Assembly: GCA_029259915.1 (NCBI GenBank)
Contig: JAJDED010000043.1
Location: 1-64,000, forward strand
From: Planctomycetota bacterium
GTDB lineage: Bacteria > Planctomycetota > Planctomycetia > Pirellulales > Lacipirellulaceae
Direction of reading: 5' to 3'
DNA: 64,000 nt
A program made the translations under genes and the position numbers. Below the pieces are notes generated by a model. It saw only the letters and a list, made by a program, of their open reading frames with translations. It did no database searches and had not been told where the DNA came from. Shown here one piece after another: positions 26,773 through 35,157 of the stretch. Numbering within the stretch: the stretch's first letter is position 1; each line of letters starts with the position of its first letter.

Positions 26773-28311
26773 CTACTCCGCCAGGTAGGGCAGGAACACC
26801 TTTTTGAGCGGATTTTCTTGGGGTACTAGAAGGTCGAAGCTGTAATGGGCCACGACCACCTGCCCGACGGCGGAATCGAAAGCAGGGATTTTCTTGCCGG
26901 GTTGAGCAACAATGGAGCCGACCACACCGACCTGGTCGCCGAGACTGTAGGGAAATCTGTCGAGCAACACGGGGATCACATACGCATCGCCTTCTTGACC
27001 GAGGGCCACGGTGCAAAGCGTTTGTGTTCCCACGGCTTGGGCATCCTGGATGCGACCGATCAAGAAGATCCCTTGATTCGATCGACCACCGTGTTCCCAC
27101 CAGCGAGCAGCGATCTGAGCCAAATCGCGTTGTGCGGCAGGTTCTGTTGCTGCTGTGCGGAAAAACGACTTGGCCAACAGGGCTTCGGTTTCTCCGCCAT
27201 TGGAAAGTTGTGATTGATTGACGTAGTGGAATTGCTCAGCCAATTGGCACAGTGCCATGTAGGCCTTTCCCTTGCGAGCGATCGATTCGCGGGTCGTCAA
27301 ATCACCCTCGATCATTTCTGGTGCTGCGTTGCGTGCGGCTTCGAGTAGCTTGTGGAACTGCTCTGTCGCGGCGCTAACCTCAGGAATTTTTCTTTGCGGG
27401 GTCAGTTCTGCTGTGGCGGGTTGGACCGATTCGTCGCGTGATAGCAGTGGGCGGCCTGCCGGTTCGCTGATTTCCGAGATTGGCTCCTGTTTGGCAATCA
27501 AAGGTTCTTGCGCAGGACGGGGTTCCGAAATCGTTTTCGTTTGTGAACCTTCGTCGGCCAAAAGTTCGGTACCAGGTTCGTGCATTTCGGACGTCGATGT
27601 CGTTGGCAACATCGCTGCGGGAAGGTACGAAGCGAAGTTGAGATAGTCGGCTTCAGGGCCCTTCAGCCACACCAGCGCTATAAGCCCTAAAAAGATTCCG
27701 ACGACCCCAGGTACGACTACCGCGGTGGCAATTCCTACCAGCGATTTTTTTCTGCGTGGCGGCTCAGGGGATAATTTCAATTGAACCGCTGCCGTAACTT
27801 CGGGTTCGACTGGGTATGGTTCGTCCGAAATGTTACTCGACTGTGGTTGCAAAGGTTCGGTGGGCGGATCCAAATTGAATTCAAATTTAGGTGCAGATTC
27901 TGGCGTAACCATTTCGGGAACTTGAGGGGTTTCTTCCTCAGCTTTGTGGATTGTGGTTTCACTAGGATCGGCAATTTCGCTGGCGGTAGTTTCAATCGCG
28001 GTTTTCAGACGCTCTTCCCAACCTGACAACAGTGCGCTGCCGGCACCCAGTTCAGGGACCGCCGGTCGCGGCGCTTCGAGGTGCTGCGATTCGAACTCGG
28101 GTGGAATCGGCTCGAAAGCTTCCGCGGGAGATGTTTCTACCGATGGTTCGACCGGGTCCAATATCGTTGCTGCGGAAAGCCAGCGTTGATCGGCATCGGC
28201 AAGCGAAAATTCGGCCCGGCATTCGGGGCACTGGGCATGATCGGCAGCAGTGGCCGTCTCCGGCAAGGCAAGATGCGCTGCGCACTGGGGGCAAGTACCG
28301 ATCGACACCAT
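26773..28311 (-). CDS. Zinc-ribbon membrane protein of unknown function
   Basis: Protein of 512 aa. The N-terminus has a two-part zinc ribbon (CPQC at residues 8-11, CPEC about 20 residues later), then a long acidic Pro/Glu-rich linker of about 140 residues, a basic stop (PPRRKKS) and one membrane helix (VGIATAVVVPGVVGIFLGLIALVW). A second low-complexity segment and a folded C-terminal domain follow, which ends with GDAYVIPVLLDRFPYSLGDQ and AHYSFDLLVPQENPLKKVF. This layout, cytoplasmic zinc ribbon plus outside domain, is common in planctomycetes and has no assigned role. It is divergent from the octahaem cytochrome gene, which starts about 200 bases away. Confidence 0.7.
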   Translation of the reverse strand: MVSIGTCPQCAAHLALPETATAADHAQCPECRAEFSLADADQRWLSAATILDPVEPSVETSPAEAFEPIPPEFESQHLEAPRPAVPELGAGSALLSGWEERLKTAIETTASEIADPSETTIHKAEEETPQVPEMVTPESAPKFEFNLDPPTEPLQPQSSNISDEPYPVEPEVTAAVQLKLSPEPPRRKKSLVGIATAVVVPGVVGIFLGLIALVWLKGPEADYLNFASYLPAAMLPTTSTSEMHEPGTELLADEGSQTKTISEPRPAQEPLIAKQEPISEISEPAGRPLLSRDESVQPATAELTPQRKIPEVSAATEQFHKLLEAARNAAPEMIEGDLTTRESIARKGKAYMALCQLAEQFHYVNQSQLSNGGETEALLAKSFFRTAATEPAAQRDLAQIAARWWEHGGRSNQGIFLIGRIQDAQAVGTQTLCTVALGQEGDAYVIPVLLDRFPYSLGDQVGVVGSIVAQPGKKIPAFDSAVGQVVVAHYSFDLLVPQENPLKKVFLPYLAE

Positions 28312-28517
28312 GACTCTTTCTCCTTCTCACGTCCTGAAACCAACATTATCGGGCTTGGCTTCGACAGGCTCAATAGCGCCAGTCTAGCAAGATTCGATTT
28401 GTCTGTCGGGAGAGATTCTCCCGGAGACGAGGCAGATCAGTTACAATGTTACCTTTCAGGCTGTGCAGACCGGGTTCCCGATATAGATCTCACTTAATTC
28501 TCTGATTTCGTACGCTT

Positions 28518-30761
28518 ATGTCGTGGTTCCCCAAATCGAGTCGCTCCCTTTGGATAGTTTTCGGGGCCTTGCTAGCGACGCTGGTGGCCTGGTGTGCGGC
28601 CGATTGGTTCATGGCATACCCTGAGGACGCGCAAGCCGAGTACGTGGGCCGCGACAGGTGCGCAAGTTGCCATGAAGTTCAGCTCCGCAGTTGGACCGGC
28701 TCGCATCACGATCGCGCTATGGAACTAGCGACCGAGGAAGCGGTGTTAGGCGACTTCAACAATGCCGCCTTTACGCGCTTTGGAATAACCAGTCGATTCT
28801 TCCGCCGCGATGGAAAGTTCTTCGTCAACACAGAAGGCCCTGACGGCGAATTTCACGACTACCATGTCAAATACACTTTTGGCATCGAACCCCTGCAGCA
28901 ATACATGGTGGAGTTTCCCGACGGTCGCGTGCAGGTGCTGCGGATTTCTTGGGATACCCAAAAGAAAAAGTGGTTTTATGTCAGGCCGCCCGACGTTCTC
29001 AACGAACGCCTTTTGCCGGGAGACCCGCTCCATTGGACCGGTGTGGGTCAAAATTGGAATACCATGTGTGCCGAATGCCATTCGACCAATTTGCAGAAAA
29101 GCTTCGATCTGGCGACGAACACTTATCACACCACCTTTTCAGAAATTGACGTGAGCTGCGAAACTTGCCATGGCCCGGGAAGTTTGCATGTCGCACTTGC
29201 CGAGAGCCGGTCCCTGTTTTGGGATCGTCGACATGGCTACGGTTTAGCGAAACTCAAAAGCGAGTTGGCGACAAGGCAGTCGGCAACAAAGCAGATCGAG
29301 GCTTGCGCGCAGTGCCACTCTCGCCGGTCGCCTTTGGCTCCGGATTATCATGCGGGCGAACCCTTTCTTGACTATTACGATCCGTCACTTGTTCAACCCG
29401 GTTTGTACCATGCTGACGGTCAGATTCTGGACGAGGTGTATGTTTACGGTTCTTTTCTGCAGAGCAAAATGTACTCTAAAGGAATTCGCTGTTCGGACTG
29501 CCATAACCCGCACTCGCTGAAGCTGAAGTACGAGGGGAATCGACTTTGCGCCCAGTGCCACCAGCCGGGGAAGTACGACTCGCCCACACACCATCATCAC
29601 ACCGATCCCGAAGCTAGCTTGTGCGTAAGTTGTCACATGCCTGTTAGGACTTACATGGAGATCGACGATCGTCACGACCATAGCTTGCGCATTCCTCGGC
29701 CCGATTTGAGCGAGCAGCTGGGAACCCCAAACGCCTGCAACGACTGCCATACCAAACCGGAGGAAACGCCCACTTGGGCAGCGGGAGCCGTGCGAAAATG
29801 GTACGGCGACAAACGGCCCGACGATCCGCATTATGCGAATGCACTCTCCGCAGCCCGGCAAGGCAAGCCCGAAGGGTTCGACTTGCTACGAGACTTGTTG
29901 CGCCGAAAGGAAACGCCGGATATTATTCAAGCAACCGCGATCGAATTTCTATCCGGCTATCCTGGGCATGACGCGGACACACTTTGCCGGCAGTTCATGG
30001 ACGCATCGAGCCCGATGGTGCGTGCTGCGGCTGTGCGTACCATTTCGAATCGATCCTTGGAAAGGTTTGTGGTTGAAGTGGCATCTCGCTTGCACGATCC
30101 AGTGCGCATGGTTCGTTTTGCCGCAGCCCGAAGATTGGTGAGCGATGCGGCGAAGTTGGTTGACTCTGAATTTCGGGATGCACTCGACGATGCAATTGTT
30201 GAGTATCGGCAAGCGCAGGAATTGGTGTTCGATCGGGCCGGAGCACACATGAATTTGGCCGTTTTGAGCCAGGCCTTGGGCGACATGCCAGCGGCGATCG
30301 AGTCGTTGGAAACTGCAATCCGACTGGAGCCCTATCTCTCTGGCGTGCGGGACGGACTGTCAAAAATGCTTGAGAGTACTGGCGGAAGCGCCGAAAGGAT
30401 TCGGGAATTGCGCGAGCAGGAAATCGAACTGATGATCCGCGACAGCAAATTGCTACCCGGCAATCCGCAGCCGTTCTACAAGCAAGGCATGTTGTACTAT
30501 TTGTTGGGGCGCCACGATGAGGCTCGCGGCGCGCTCGAAGAAGCCTGCAGGCTTGCCCCCAATGCTTTCGACTACTGGCTCGCGCTGGCTCTGATTTGCG
30601 AACATCAACAGCTTTGGGACGATGCCCTCGAAGCGCTTAAACAAATGCAACGGCTGCGACCCAATGATCCGGCAATAGTGGGCATCTATCAGCGAATCCA
30701 ACAAACCCGTGCTGCAACGGGCGAACAGAAGCCGAGCAACGCACCGGTGCCGGGCAAGTAG
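28518..30761 (+). CDS. Octahaem c-type cytochrome with HEAT and TPR repeats
   Basis: Protein of 747 aa with an N-terminal membrane anchor (WIVFGALLATLVAWCAADWF). Eight CxxCH haem sites start near residues 48, 184, 214, 263, 325, 344, 369 and 407. The pattern fits the cytochrome c554 / multihaem family that includes relatives of hydroxylamine oxidoreductase and nitrite reductase. Extra His-rich stretches (SPTHHHHTDPE) could supply distal ligands. After the haem part come HEAT-like repeats (MVRAAAVRTISNRSLERFVV, around 495-560) and TPR units (AAIESLETAIRLEP; EARGALEEACRLAPNAFDYW). It is probably a periplasmic electron carrier or reductase. The TPR end suggests assembly with partners, none of which lies beside it. 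Confidence 0.85.
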   Translation: MSWFPKSSRSLWIVFGALLATLVAWCAADWFMAYPEDAQAEYVGRDRCASCHEVQLRSWTGSHHDRAMELATEEAVLGDFNNAAFTRFGITSRFFRRDGKFFVNTEGPDGEFHDYHVKYTFGIEPLQQYMVEFPDGRVQVLRISWDTQKKKWFYVRPPDVLNERLLPGDPLHWTGVGQNWNTMCAECHSTNLQKSFDLATNTYHTTFSEIDVSCETCHGPGSLHVALAESRSLFWDRRHGYGLAKLKSELATRQSATKQIEACAQCHSRRSPLAPDYHAGEPFLDYYDPSLVQPGLYHADGQILDEVYVYGSFLQSKMYSKGIRCSDCHNPHSLKLKYEGNRLCAQCHQPGKYDSPTHHHHTDPEASLCVSCHMPVRTYMEIDDRHDHSLRIPRPDLSEQLGTPNACNDCHTKPEETPTWAAGAVRKWYGDKRPDDPHYANALSAARQGKPEGFDLLRDLLRRKETPDIIQATAIEFLSGYPGHDADTLCRQFMDASSPMVRAAAVRTISNRSLERFVVEVASRLHDPVRMVRFAAARRLVSDAAKLVDSEFRDALDDAIVEYRQAQELVFDRAGAHMNLAVLSQALGDMPAAIESLETAIRLEPYLSGVRDGLSKMLESTGGSAERIRELREQEIELMIRDSKLLPGNPQPFYKQGMLYYLLGRHDEARGALEEACRLAPNAFDYWLALALICEHQQLWDDALEALKQMQRLRPNDPAIVGIYQRIQQTRAATGEQKPSNAPVPGK

Positions 30762-30808
30762 TCGACGCATCACTCAATCGAACCTTCGAGCGCCGCGAAT
30801 CTTTTGAA

Positions 30809-30879
30809 AGCGGGTGAAGGGAATCGAACCCTCGCCTAAAGCTTGGGAAGCTTTCGTTCTACCATTGAACTACACCCGC
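30809..30879 (-). tRNA. tRNA-Gly (anticodon CCC)
   Basis: Cloverleaf on the minus strand: acceptor GCGGGTG pairs with CACCCGC, the D arm is AGTTCAATGGTAGAAC, the anticodon stem AAAGC/GCTTT encloses the loop TTCCCAA (anticodon CCC), and the T arm is GAGGGTTCGATTCCCTT. The discriminator is U, as usual for glycine. The 3' CCA is not encoded. Confidence 0.93.
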
Positions 30880-30974
30880 GCGCGATGAGCTTTTATTCTA
30901 TCGGTCGAGGTGTTGCTAGCAATAGACGCGCGGGTTTGTTTGGGGCTTTTGACTTTTTGAAGCGGCACAGATCG

Positions 30975-31053
30975 GGTGACATGCCCTCGTCTGGTCAAGC
31001 AGGAATGTTGCAATCATGGCCACGTCGGCGGACCTCCGAGGCCATGCCACCCG
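30975..31053. repeat. Dispersed intergenic repeat, copy 2
   Basis: The left part ATCGGGTGACATGCCCTCGT is shared with 40988-41008. The right part, from 31015, contains ATGGCCACGTCGGCGGACCT and ends GAGGCCATGCCACCC, matching 213-250 and, in complement, 54569-54606. Confidence 0.75.
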
Positions 31054-31131
31054 TCTTGAAGGTTGACCAGGATGGCGTGTTCCATAAAGAGAATTTGGAA
31101 TCGCCGTGTTGCCAGATTCCCCTTGGGCGAA

Positions 31132-31177
31132 GGCGTCGGAGGCACGCGACGCTCTCGCGTTACGTACCTCAGACGCC
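31132..31177. repeat. Inverted repeat GGCGTCGGAGGCACG
   Basis: Fifteen-base arms GGCGTCGGAGGCACG (31132-31146) and CGTACCTCAGACGCC (31163-31177) match with two differences. It lies about 80 bases from the dispersed repeat. Confidence 0.65.
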
Positions 31178-31327
31178 TGCCACAAAGGGTGCCGTCCCCC
31201 CTCGTCTCGTCGAGGATCCCCGTAGGGCACTCAACGACGAGCGGCATATCTCGAACTGATTTGTTTCTGTCTGGCAGTGCGCACTTGTCGCACAAAGAAA
31301 AGAATGGTGTGCTCCGAAAAGCAAATG

Positions 31328-31582
31328 CTAACGTTGCGGCTCGCTAATTTGGTTTGCCGATTGTTCCTTGAGCGCCGCAGCTTCACGCGCAAGTTTGAAT
31401 TCTGGCCCGGGGGCGTAGTATTGAACGTCGTCCTGCAAGTAATAACCGCTGGGCAAAGTTTGGCCGGCGATGTCCATTTGGCATCCAGTGGTGGTCAGCG
31501 CTGCAAGCATCAGCAGACCACAAGCCGCGTTTGAAGTTCGTCGGCCCACAGCCGAAAGAGGTTTCGCAGACAAGATTTTCAC
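31328..31582 (-). CDS. Small lipoprotein of unknown function
   Basis: Protein of 84 aa from a GTG at 31582, which has GGAG eight bases upstream; the longer frame to 31615 lacks such a site. It has a positively charged start, a hydrophobic run (AACGLLMLAALTTT) and a lipobox ending TTGC. The mature part is short: GQTLPSGYYLQDDVQYYAPGPEF followed by a charged helix. Small lipoproteins with this LPSGYYL/DDVQY pattern recur in Pirellulales. Its role is unknown. It is divergent from the TPR-CHAT gene. Confidence 0.72.
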   Translation of the reverse strand: MKILSAKPLSAVGRRTSNAACGLLMLAALTTTGCQMDIAGQTLPSGYYLQDDVQYYAPGPEFKLAREAAALKEQSANQISEPQR

Positions 31583-31835
31583 AATCAATGCTCCAGACGG
31601 AGGTCTCAATTCCACTCCGGTTCCAAATACCGGCTAGCAGAATCGTTATCGTCCACCCAACCGGCAAACTTTCACATCTCTCTAAGAAAAGTTGGCAATG
31701 GCACAGCTAGCATTGGAGCGGGGAACTTAGATTTCCTGAGCCTGGGTCGCCGGACAAGCCAATTCTCGCGGTATTTTGAAGGGAAATCGTATTTTCAGCC
31801 GCGATTGCTAGAATGGGCTGGGGCAGAAGAATCAT

Positions 31836-31912
31836 AGTGGGTGAGTAGGTGAATAAGTGAGTCGGTTTTGATAATGCCGCACATTTCTGACTCACCCACT
31901 CACCTACTCACT
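31836..31912. repeat. Inverted repeat of GTGAGTAGGTGA words
   Basis: The left side AGTGGGTGAGTAGGTGAATA (from 31836) and the right side GACTCACCCACTCACCTACT (from 31889) are complementary with the word order shuffled. It lies just before the ribosome-binding site of the TPR-CHAT gene. Extending that gene's reading frame back to 31868 would put the start inside this repeat, which argues for the later GTG at 31943. Confidence 0.75.
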
Positions 31913-31942
31913 ACTCAACACCTGCAGAGAGAGGCCAAATCT

Positions 31943-34900
31943 GTGCCAGCACTCGTAATCCAATTGCGGAGGTTTCGCGATCTTGTGCTTTGTGCCGGAA
32001 GTTTTCTCTTCGCGACTGGCACCGCCTGGGGGCAAGTTCCCGATCAGTTCGGCAATCAATTTTCTAGCTCAATTCCCTCGCGTAGTTATTTTGTAGGCAT
32101 CGAGCAGCTTTACCAAGGCGAGTATCGGGATGCCGAACAAATCTTTCGCGGCGAACTCCGTAGTGCAATCAAGATTGGCGTGACTACGCGCTGGATCGAC
32201 ACGATTTGCTATCACACAATGTTGGGCGAAACTTATTATCACCAAGGTCGCCCTGCATTGGCACTCGAACAGTTCGACCACGCCTGTGCGATGTTTCTGC
32301 AATATCCCAATTGGATGTTGCGCGTGAAATTCAAGGATCCTCGAAAAGACACGAATCGTTTGCGGCTAGGAATTCCCTGGGGAGCTAGTGGTCGGCAATT
32401 CACGCTTGGCAACTTCGCTACGCAAATGTTGATTAGCCAAGGCGACTTGCTCAGCGGCAACCGAGCTGCTCAACGCGGCGGAGTGGTCACGCCAGCACAA
32501 TTTTGGCAAGTGAATGTGGTCGAAATAGTGCGCACCACGGCCCTGGCCATTCGCCGACGGAACGAGTTACTGGGACCGTTAGCCGCACATGACGTTATCT
32601 CTAGCAATCTGGTCACGGCCTTGTCGCGAGGCGCTGCGCCGCCCAACCATTGGTCCAATGCCTGGGTCGATTTGCAACTTGGGTTGGCCTATGTCGGCCA
32701 AGGAAAAGCGGAGTTAGCTGCGAAACGACTCCAGCGGGCTGAGCGTGTTGCCGGCCGGTACGATCATCCCCTCACTTGCATCGCACTGCTGGAGCAAGGC
32801 CGCCTGGCGATGGAACTGGGCAACACCGCCAAGGCTGCCAATCTGCTGGCCGAGGCGGGCTACTCGGCATATTACTACGAAGATCTCGGCGCGGTCGACG
32901 AATCGTTTCGTTTGGCAAGTTTGAATCGACTGGCGGGCGCTACGCAAGAGATCAACCCGGCCCTCGATCCTGCGGCGGCTTGGGCGCGCCGAAAAGGGTA
33001 CGACCATATTTTCTCGCGGTTGAATCTCGCGTGGGCAGAAGAACTGATGCGTGCCGGAAATTGGGAAGCGGCCGCCACTGCGCTCAAGACAGGCCAATCC
33101 CGATTGCAGGACGCCCGCGCAGGCTTGCTGGGAAGCTGGGCGCAGTATCTGGCTGCACGCGTTCTTATCCAACAAGGCAAAGAGAACGCTTACTCGGTAC
33201 TGATGCAGGCGGTCGAGCAGCACAGGAATATGTCGACGCGCAATTTCCAAATCGACCTGACCAACCGTCGCTTTGATTCCCAGCAGCTGAAAGCTCGCTC
33301 GGCCGTGGATGTTTACCACGCCTTGCTCGACGATCCGGGAATTGCCGATTGGGTGTATCGTCCGTTGGATTCGTTGACCGTTTTGAAAACTCCGCACGGC
33401 AATGCCTTCGAGCGCTGGATTGCTGCGCTGCGTTCTCGCAAAGATACCTTAACAGCGTTGGAAGTAACCGATCGCGCCAAACGCCGTCGATTCCATGCAG
33501 TGCTTGCCTGGGGAGGACGACTCGCGTCGCTGCGCGCATTGCTCGAAGCAGATGAGATTTCGTTGAGTCCTGCCGCCAGAAACGTGCGCAACGATCTTTT
33601 GTTACGTTTTCCTGAATACGATCGTGCCAAAAAAGAGGGCAGAAAAATCGTTGCCGACCTGCGAGCACAATGGGTGGAGGGCCTCGATGCCAAAGCACAG
33701 CGCAATTTGGTGAAAGTGTGGCGAAATTGGGCCGACTCGCTGGAAACGCGCGAGGCGATGCTCGCCCATTTGGCCATGGAACGCGTGCCGGTCGACATGC
33801 AGTTTCCTCCGCTGAAAAAGGTGTCCGACGTACAAGCCAAACTGCAGCCCGGGCAGGCGGTGTTGGTTTTTCATGACACGCCAGAAGGAGTCCTCGGTTT
33901 TTTGGTCACTTTCAAGGCGACAAAACATTGGAACTGTGGTCCCGCGGGGAAGATCAACAGCTTGGTTACAAAGTTTTTACAGGACATTGGCAACTACGGC
34001 GCCAACCACGATCTGACCGCCGAACAATTGCAGGCGGACGATTGGATTCCCTCGGGGCAGAAGTTGTATCAGGCATTGTTTCGCGGTTCGTCGATCGATC
34101 CACAATCGCTGGACGAATTGATAGTCGTCCCCGACGGTGTGATTTGGTACGTGCCGTTCGGGGCCTTGCCGGTGAAAACCGAAGATCAGATTTTGCCAAT
34201 GATATCCACCGCACGTGTGCGCATTGTTCCCACGCTGGGTCTTGCAGTTGGCAATCTCGGACAAGGGCGTCGTGTGCAACACTCGGCACTGGTCGGGTCC
34301 GAAATCTTGCCGGGAGAATCCGACGAAGCGAAGCAGCCGTCGTTGGACTTGCTCAAAGCCGCATTAATCCGGCCGATGGAACTTCCCTCGCCGCCGCCCG
34401 TGGCCATACCTACTGTGGGATCTTTGCTGGAAACGCTTGTTGTATTGGACGAACAGGAAATTGATCCGGCGCAGCCGTTGGCTTGGTCGCCCCTGCCGGC
34501 GGGAAAATCTGCCCGGCACGGTTCGCTTAGCGATTGGCTGAGGCTGCCCCAGTTTGGCCCGCAGTGGATGATTCTCCCCGCTGTGCGAACGATTGCCGAA
34601 CAGGGCGGCCGCGCTTCGAAACGGCGCTCAGCGACGGCGCCACCGGGCTCGGAGCTCTTTCTGGCAAGTTGCGGACTGATGTCGACCGGTGCGCAAACAA
34701 TCCTGTTAAGCCGCTGGCGAGTGGGGGGCGACACGACGGTGGAACTCGTTCGCGAATTTGTTCAGGAATTGCCCCACACCTCCCCCACCGACGCCTGGCA
34801 GCGCAGCGTGCAGCTAGCGATGGAACTGCCCATCGATTCGGTAATCGAACCCCGGGTGAAAAAAGGTAATAACGATCCACCCTTGACGGCGTCGCATCCG

Positions 34901-34990
34901 ATCTTCTGGAGTGGTTACCTGCTGATCGATTCCGGTTTCCCCGGCCCCGAATCGACAGAGAAACAATCGGCGGCGGCTGCGAACCCTTGA
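31943..34990 (+). CDS. TPR-CHAT domain protein, canonical cysteine missing
   Basis: Protein of 1015 aa from the GTG at 31943 (AGAGAGG eight bases upstream), with a signal peptide (LVLCAGSFLFATGTAWGQ). Residues 40-430 are TPR-like helix pairs (YRDAEQIFRGELRSAIK, ELAAKRLQRAERVAG). The C-terminal 300 residues match the CHAT caspase-like fold: ELIVVPDGVIWYVPFGALPV, then TGAQTILLSRWRVGGDTTVELVREF and a closing HPIFWSGYLLID. Where CHAT peptidases have LSAC, this protein reads LPAV (Val881). A cysteine sits 29 residues later in LASCGLM (Cys910). A His in ARHGSL could equal the usual THG histidine. It is either an inactive CHAT or one with a shifted nucleophile. No cleavage substrate such as a gasdermin lies next to it. 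Confidence 0.8.
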   Translation: MPALVIQLRRFRDLVLCAGSFLFATGTAWGQVPDQFGNQFSSSIPSRSYFVGIEQLYQGEYRDAEQIFRGELRSAIKIGVTTRWIDTICYHTMLGETYYHQGRPALALEQFDHACAMFLQYPNWMLRVKFKDPRKDTNRLRLGIPWGASGRQFTLGNFATQMLISQGDLLSGNRAAQRGGVVTPAQFWQVNVVEIVRTTALAIRRRNELLGPLAAHDVISSNLVTALSRGAAPPNHWSNAWVDLQLGLAYVGQGKAELAAKRLQRAERVAGRYDHPLTCIALLEQGRLAMELGNTAKAANLLAEAGYSAYYYEDLGAVDESFRLASLNRLAGATQEINPALDPAAAWARRKGYDHIFSRLNLAWAEELMRAGNWEAAATALKTGQSRLQDARAGLLGSWAQYLAARVLIQQGKENAYSVLMQAVEQHRNMSTRNFQIDLTNRRFDSQQLKARSAVDVYHALLDDPGIADWVYRPLDSLTVLKTPHGNAFERWIAALRSRKDTLTALEVTDRAKRRRFHAVLAWGGRLASLRALLEADEISLSPAARNVRNDLLLRFPEYDRAKKEGRKIVADLRAQWVEGLDAKAQRNLVKVWRNWADSLETREAMLAHLAMERVPVDMQFPPLKKVSDVQAKLQPGQAVLVFHDTPEGVLGFLVTFKATKHWNCGPAGKINSLVTKFLQDIGNYGANHDLTAEQLQADDWIPSGQKLYQALFRGSSIDPQSLDELIVVPDGVIWYVPFGALPVKTEDQILPMISTARVRIVPTLGLAVGNLGQGRRVQHSALVGSEILPGESDEAKQPSLDLLKAALIRPMELPSPPPVAIPTVGSLLETLVVLDEQEIDPAQPLAWSPLPAGKSARHGSLSDWLRLPQFGPQWMILPAVRTIAEQGGRASKRRSATAPPGSELFLASCGLMSTGAQTILLSRWRVGGDTTVELVREFVQELPHTSPTDAWQRSVQLAMELPIDSVIEPRVKKGNNDPPLTASHPIFWSGYLLIDSGFPGPESTEKQSAAAANP

Positions 34991-35000
34991 GTAGTCGTAG

Positions 35001-35039
35001 CCACCGGCGAAAGCCGGTGGGACCACTGGCTTCCGCCAG
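35001..35039. terminator. Two adjacent hairpins after the TPR-CHAT gene
   Basis: CCACCGGC-GAAA-GCCGGTGG (35001-35020) has a perfect 8-base stem with a GAAA loop, and CTGGC-TTCC-GCCAG (35026-35039) follows. No T run comes after them, so termination would not be classical. A sister of the first hairpin lies at 54655-54674. Confidence 0.45.
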
Positions 35040-35157
35040 CGGCTCACAGCAGTCTCTTTTCTGTGAGCCGTGGCCCCTGGAAAACCTCAGATTATGCGGT
35101 TACATTGGTGGGTTCTCGCACGGTAGTCCTTCCACCTTTACCCCCCTTGCAAAGACC

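Larger units (their letters stand above)
30880..31327. other. 450-base gap of repeats after tRNA-Gly
   Basis: No gene is supported. It contains a copy of the CATGCCCTCG repeat (30975-31053) and an inverted repeat (31132-31177); both are listed separately. The minus-strand reading frames here are made from repeat sequence. Confidence 0.6.

Noticed and set aside
30975..31260. Insertion sequence near tRNA-Gly
   Set aside because: No transposase frame was found and the inverted arms are short; the content is better described as dispersed repeats. An integration site at the tRNA was considered, but no duplicated tRNA end was seen.
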